From Reticulitermes lucifugus (taxonomy: Eukaryota; Arthropoda; Insecta; Blattodea; Rhinotermitidae), in assembly GCA_026260175.1 (NCBI GenBank), contig JAKCWW010000888.1, positions 24,172-88,171 of the forward strand: a DNA stretch of 64,000 nucleotides, read 5' to 3'. Positions 60,105 through 64,000 of the stretch are shown piece after piece. The translations under genes and the position numbers were made by a program. How positions within the stretch are numbered: the stretch's first letter is position 1; each line of letters opens with the position of its first letter. The notes below the pieces were generated by a model, which made no database searches, was not told where the DNA came from, and saw only the letters and a program-made list of their open reading frames with translations.

Positions 60105-60235
60105 CTGAAATCCAAACTCCAACACAATGGAACTTGATCGGCCGCGCCGCCGCCTTAGTTATCGCCCAGTAGTTCTCTTCCGCCTCCGTCGTCTCATTGC
60201 GCGTTCACTCATACAAGAACTCCGCGCAAGTTTCA
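60105..60235. other. CpG-rich patch
   Basis: About 130 bases far richer in G+C and CpG than the surroundings (GGCCGCGCCGCCGCC, CCTCCGTCGTCTC, TGCGCGTTC). It could be a promoter remnant, an exon of an unannotated gene or a repeat; there is no long open frame. Confidence 0.4.
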
Positions 60236-60535
60236 AACATGTTATTTTATACATTATTTTCTAAAAGTTGCTTAAGTGGGGGAGTGTCTGTATTGTTATT
60301 CTATCAAGTTTAGAATTTTTGTTCATATTCTATGTAGCCGTCTTGCCAGAATTAAGTTCAGCGCGTGCATACTCAGTAAAATTATGATATCATAGCGTTT
60401 GTCAAGGGTAATAATGTGTGGGGGTTGATCATAGCCAAGTAAGTACAGTGTGACCAAGTATGATACTTAAAACCGCAGACCTTTTCTATTACAATTGGTT
60501 AAGAGCTGCATGCTGCTAGCGCATAAATAATACTT

Positions 60536-60620
60536 GATAGCTCAGTCTGGTCGACCGAGGGATCGGGGGTGTATTTTCGGTAGGGAAGACATTTTTCTCT
60601 ATTTAATAACAGTTTACACA
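60536..60620 (+). mobile_element. tRNA-like SINE head, tentative
   Basis: The stretch GATAGCTCAGTCTGGTCGAC matches an A box closely, and GGATCGGGGGTGTATTTTCG sits where a B box would lie. A TTTTTCTCT block follows, as in family A. Confidence 0.4.
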
Positions 60621-60904
60621 GTACAGAGACATTACGCATGGAATAAACATCAGGCACCATAGCCAGGGTTCTCCACCCTACAAAACCAGATGTGATTTGC
60701 AAGACAGATGTTTGGAGACAGACTTTTATACGTATTGTATACTTTATATTTTATGCATTAACATACTATATTTTAGTATTATACATAATTTAAACTATAT
60801 AAAATTGTTGGTACTATATAGTAAATACCGCTCTAAATAATTAATGTACATATTGCCATTCACTGACATACTATACGCTGCGCACGTCTGTGAAAAGTGA
60901 CTCC

Positions 60905-60934
60905 CTGATGATGGCTACGGTGGTTAGCCGAAAC
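60905..60934 (+). ncRNA. Hammerhead-ribozyme-like core
   Basis: CTGATGA at 60905-60911, one T, then a GGCTA/TAGCC stem (60913-60917 with 60925-60929) and GAAAC at 60930-60934. The order is that of the hammerhead catalytic core and stem II, except for the extra base before the stem. Stems I and III and a cleavage site have not been identified, so this is a motif and not a proven ribozyme. Confidence 0.35.
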
Positions 60935-61564
60935 ATGTAGGAGTAAAAGGAATTACTGTGCAGTGGTTGGAAATAATAAATACTTATAGAGTTTTCTCTT
61001 CTCCAAAGTGTCCAGACCGACTGTTGGGCCTATCCACTCTTATCGGAAGTAGGAGATAATTTTATTTACTATTTCCGAAATCGTTTAATATAACCGAGAA
61101 AAATCACGAATTTTACAATAACCTACCTGCAGGTGAATGACAATCAAAAGGTGAAGACTAGAAAAAAGCCTACAACACTGCTGCCTAGTTTCTCTCACGT
61201 CAAACGAATGCAGAATTTCTAACCAGTGGTTGATTCATGAAACAGTTTCATGGACAGGAGATACAGCAGTTTGCACAATACACGGCACCATCCGCAAAGA
61301 CGACAATAAACCACGACTCAGTCAGTTAAACGTAATCGAAACGCGGATGATTTCAGTTCTAACAGCGGCACTGAACAACAAACCAGATTATTTTAGTCTT
61401 TATAATCGTAACATGTTACATACGCATTCTTCAAAAACCATTAGACAATACACGTGGTTTCAGAGTTCCGCAAATCTATGTCACCACCGTCAGAGCGTTG
61501 TGAACTAGACATTCCACTTTTCGCTCTGAATGCGTTGTCCGTATTCATGAACGAAGTACAGTCG

Positions 61565-61672
61565 GATGATAATTAAAGATTTCTGGCGTCCGGCGCTGTA
61601 TCGATTGGTAAATAATGACCGACGTTTTGGGAGCGTTCGCTGCCTCCATTTACAGAGTCAAAGCGGTCCAGC
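61565..61672 (-). repeat. WDVT-type interspersed repeat, minus strand
   Basis: The minus strand reads AAATGGAGGCAGCGAACGCT, CCCAAAACGTCGGTCATT and ATACAGCGCCGGACGCCAGA. This forms an inverted pair with the copy just to the right. Confidence 0.65.
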
Positions 61673-61689
61673 ATTTATTCTTGTTTTGA

Positions 61690-61812
61690 ACTGTTTATAC
61701 TCTAAATATAGAGGTGTCTAACTTCTCCGAAACGTCGGTAAATCTTTACTAATCAACACGCCGTCACATCCCATAAGACACGAAGCTTCATCAACACCGC
61801 TTTTATAACTTC
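61690..61812 (+). repeat. WDVT-type interspersed repeat
   Basis: The order TCTAACTTCTCCGAAACGTC, AACACGCCGTCACATCCCAT and GAAGCTTCATCAACACCGCT is nearly complete. It is separated from an inverted copy by fewer than 20 bases. Confidence 0.75.
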
Positions 61813-64000
61813 ACATTTTGGAAACTGAAGTCACTCAACTGAGCCAATATATCATTATTTATGTAAAATGGTACAAATAAGATGACTACACACCGAGGTT
61901 AGCTGGCTGAACGAGTCACAGCCTACCACGGGACCTGCACCCGTGCCAGCTGCACTACATAACTGTGTACAAGCCACAAGAACACCTGCTCAGAGTCCAG
62001 TGTAAGTTGACGCGACTCTCTCGTCCGGAGGCAGTTATCGCGGACCGACTTCTCTTTCCTTGTCATGTTTAACCCCAACAATGGATGTCACGGCAGGCTA
62101 ATCCACATACTGGCTGGTAAACTTTATTTTTACGGTGGGAAATTTACATCACTCCAGATAACACGCAATCTGCCGCACCACGTTCGATATACTTTCACTG
62201 AAGAGACTGGAGATCATTTCGGAACATGAGGTCATTTCGATGGAACCTGAAAGCACTTTAGTATGTAGTTCTCATTTTTCTAGGGCTGTCCAAAAGTAAA
62301 GTGTGCGGAGCGTGTTACAGTACAGTTTAAAGTAGTAGATTTATATTTAAAATAAAAACCTTGGGTGTGATTCTGTACAGTCTCGTAGATTGTAGGGTGT
62401 TGCAAAAGAAAGGTAGATGAGATTTTTTCTGTGTTGATGACACAGGCAACAGGAGGCAGCGGTAGCGTCTAAGTAAATTAATGCGGACGTTATTTTCGAC
62501 GACGTTTAACAATAAACGTTGTTCATCGGTGTGGATTCTATAAACAAATTCTGGCAGCGCAAGGCAATGTGAATAGTTGGGCTATTATTTGAGAAGTGGA
62601 AGGTTAGCAATATATGTTACAGGATATGCTCAGTTTGAGTGTCTAAGTGGGTTGTAATTCTGTCCTGTACTTATTAACTAGCTCTGTTCATCTAAGCTAC
62701 CTCTTCGATTCCATTTACGCAATAATATTTACCGTAACCGATTAACCTTTACGTAACAGAAAATAGTCAACCGATTTCAAATGATTTTTACTTAGCCCTG
62801 AACCAAACTCTTTATAAGTTAATTCAAGATTTATTTATTCGTTTTAAGAATGTGATGCTTTAAACTCACTTAGGCCTACTTGTATTGACAAATTGCCCCA
62901 TGAACACCGAAATTTCGGCAGGCACGCTGCACCCTTGTGGCAAGCATGCTGCTGCCATCTTTTCGTGTGATGTTAAATTCCTGTGGTCGACAACATTTTG
63001 GCAGATGAGGAGAGCACTCGTCTTTCAACAACATAATGCGAACCGCCTGTGAAGAACAAATCGATCAAGAGATAAGCAGGAGCTTTCTGAGAAAACAATG
63101 AGACGTGATGAGTTAGTAGCACACACATGTACACACATACGACAAGTTATACATTTATTCACTCCAAACGTATTATTATAGGAATGTTTTCGCTTCAGTT
63201 CAGTGACTAGAGATTTTTACTAAGTCATTACATTCTTTCATCATACGCTGTAGTAGGATGTCTAAGGTTGGGTGTCTGTGGTTATCTTGTAAATGTGTAA
63301 CCTGAAATTTGGAGAAATACGTAAAGTAACATGGAAGTGTTTATCAGCAAGCAGGGAATACTCGTAAAGTTTCCGATAGAAAACACTTGTTCGCAGAGGT
63401 AGGCCTAAGTGCAGCTAAATTCTGCTGGTATTTTCCTCGCAAAGTTTTATCGTGTTTAAGTTTTCGGGGAAGCACAAAAATGCTACACATTTCCCTGATG
63501 AAAGAATATTTCAGAATATTATAATTTTGTAATTCACTTACCTAAATTTTACATCTGCACTGGGATTAATAACTGCCGATTGCAAAAATATTGTGGGACA
63601 TTTGGATTTTATTTGTAGGCCAATGAAAATATCAGACCGTTGAATGAAATTAATTTTGGAGCCGTTCAGTGATGATACAGAAATTTCTCTCCAGGGTCTA
63701 AAAGTACCTCGTCAGGTGGAGGATGTGGGAACAGTTTCGTAAGGCGGATAGCGAGGAAAATATTGTTCACTGATACTTGTACGTTCGTGCCTGTGATGGA
63801 GGCTCAGCCTCGCTTCAAAGATCTTGACATAAAAATGTATACTAAAACAGTCATTTACACTTTTCTTGAAGTTTAATATATATATATATATATATATATA
63901 CAGTGCATACACAAAAGAATGGTGCGGTTTCAAAAGTAATAAAAAATTTATGTCTCACATTACACGGGCACAACATACACCATCAGCGGCGGCAACTGTC
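61813..64000. other. No recognised gene
   Basis: Unassigned sequence. GGGCTGTCCAAAAGTAAAGT near 62283 resembles the ends of mariner-type elements, but no partner end or transposase was found. An AT microsatellite lies at 63876. Confidence 0.45.
63876..63900. repeat. (AT)n microsatellite
   Basis: About twelve AT units. Confidence 0.92.

Overview
The window looks like intergenic nuclear DNA of an insect, most likely Blattodea (cockroach or termite). It is AT-rich and gene-poor and is dominated by decayed, interspersed transposable elements. The order assignment rests on my recognising the SINE, LINE and MITE families; no database search was possible. No host protein-coding gene, rRNA gene or functional tRNA gene is supported. 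The longest open frames are about 130-143 codons, which is roughly what chance alone gives for six frames of 64 kb at this base composition. I therefore treat almost all of them as noise.

Recognisable content by region. 0-1.4 kb: two SINE remnants, then a short repeat carrying a hammerhead-like core. 4.3-8.2 kb: SINEs followed by a cluster of one LINE family, namely a reverse-transcriptase copy on the minus strand, a second 3' piece on the minus strand and a third on the plus strand. 8.7-8.95 kb: a small terminal-inverted-repeat element. 11-13.5 kb: SINEs. 14.8-16.4 kb: a repeat that recurs at 52 kb, then a dead mariner-like transposase. 17-24.4 kb: SINEs of several families. 25.6-26 kb: one small open frame with a TATA box, a signal-peptide-like start and eight cysteines. 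28.0-28.5 kb: a 50-N assembly gap inside an inverted repeat, followed by a clean hAT-type MITE. 30-37.8 kb: SINEs and copies of a short repeat whose antisense reads 'WDVT'. 41.0-41.9 kb: a nested palindrome made of two inverted copies of a fold-back element. 43-47.6 kb: SINEs. 49.8-52.5 kb: a long pyrimidine tract, SINEs and the second copy of the 15-kb repeat. 54-64 kb: mostly unrecognised DNA with scattered SINEs, microsatellites, a pyrimidine tract, a CpG-rich patch and a clear hammerhead-like motif.

At least five tRNA-derived or tRNA-like SINE families coexist (called A to E here), and a sixth short repeat (the WDVT type) is the most frequent item. The most unusual theme is a shared motif, CUGANGA + U + hairpin + GAAAC. 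It appears in four otherwise different repeats and closely resembles a hammerhead ribozyme core with one extra U. Hammerhead ribozymes are known in the terminal repeats of Penelope-like retroelements, so these repeats may belong to that class. Coordinates of repeat ends are estimates made by eye.
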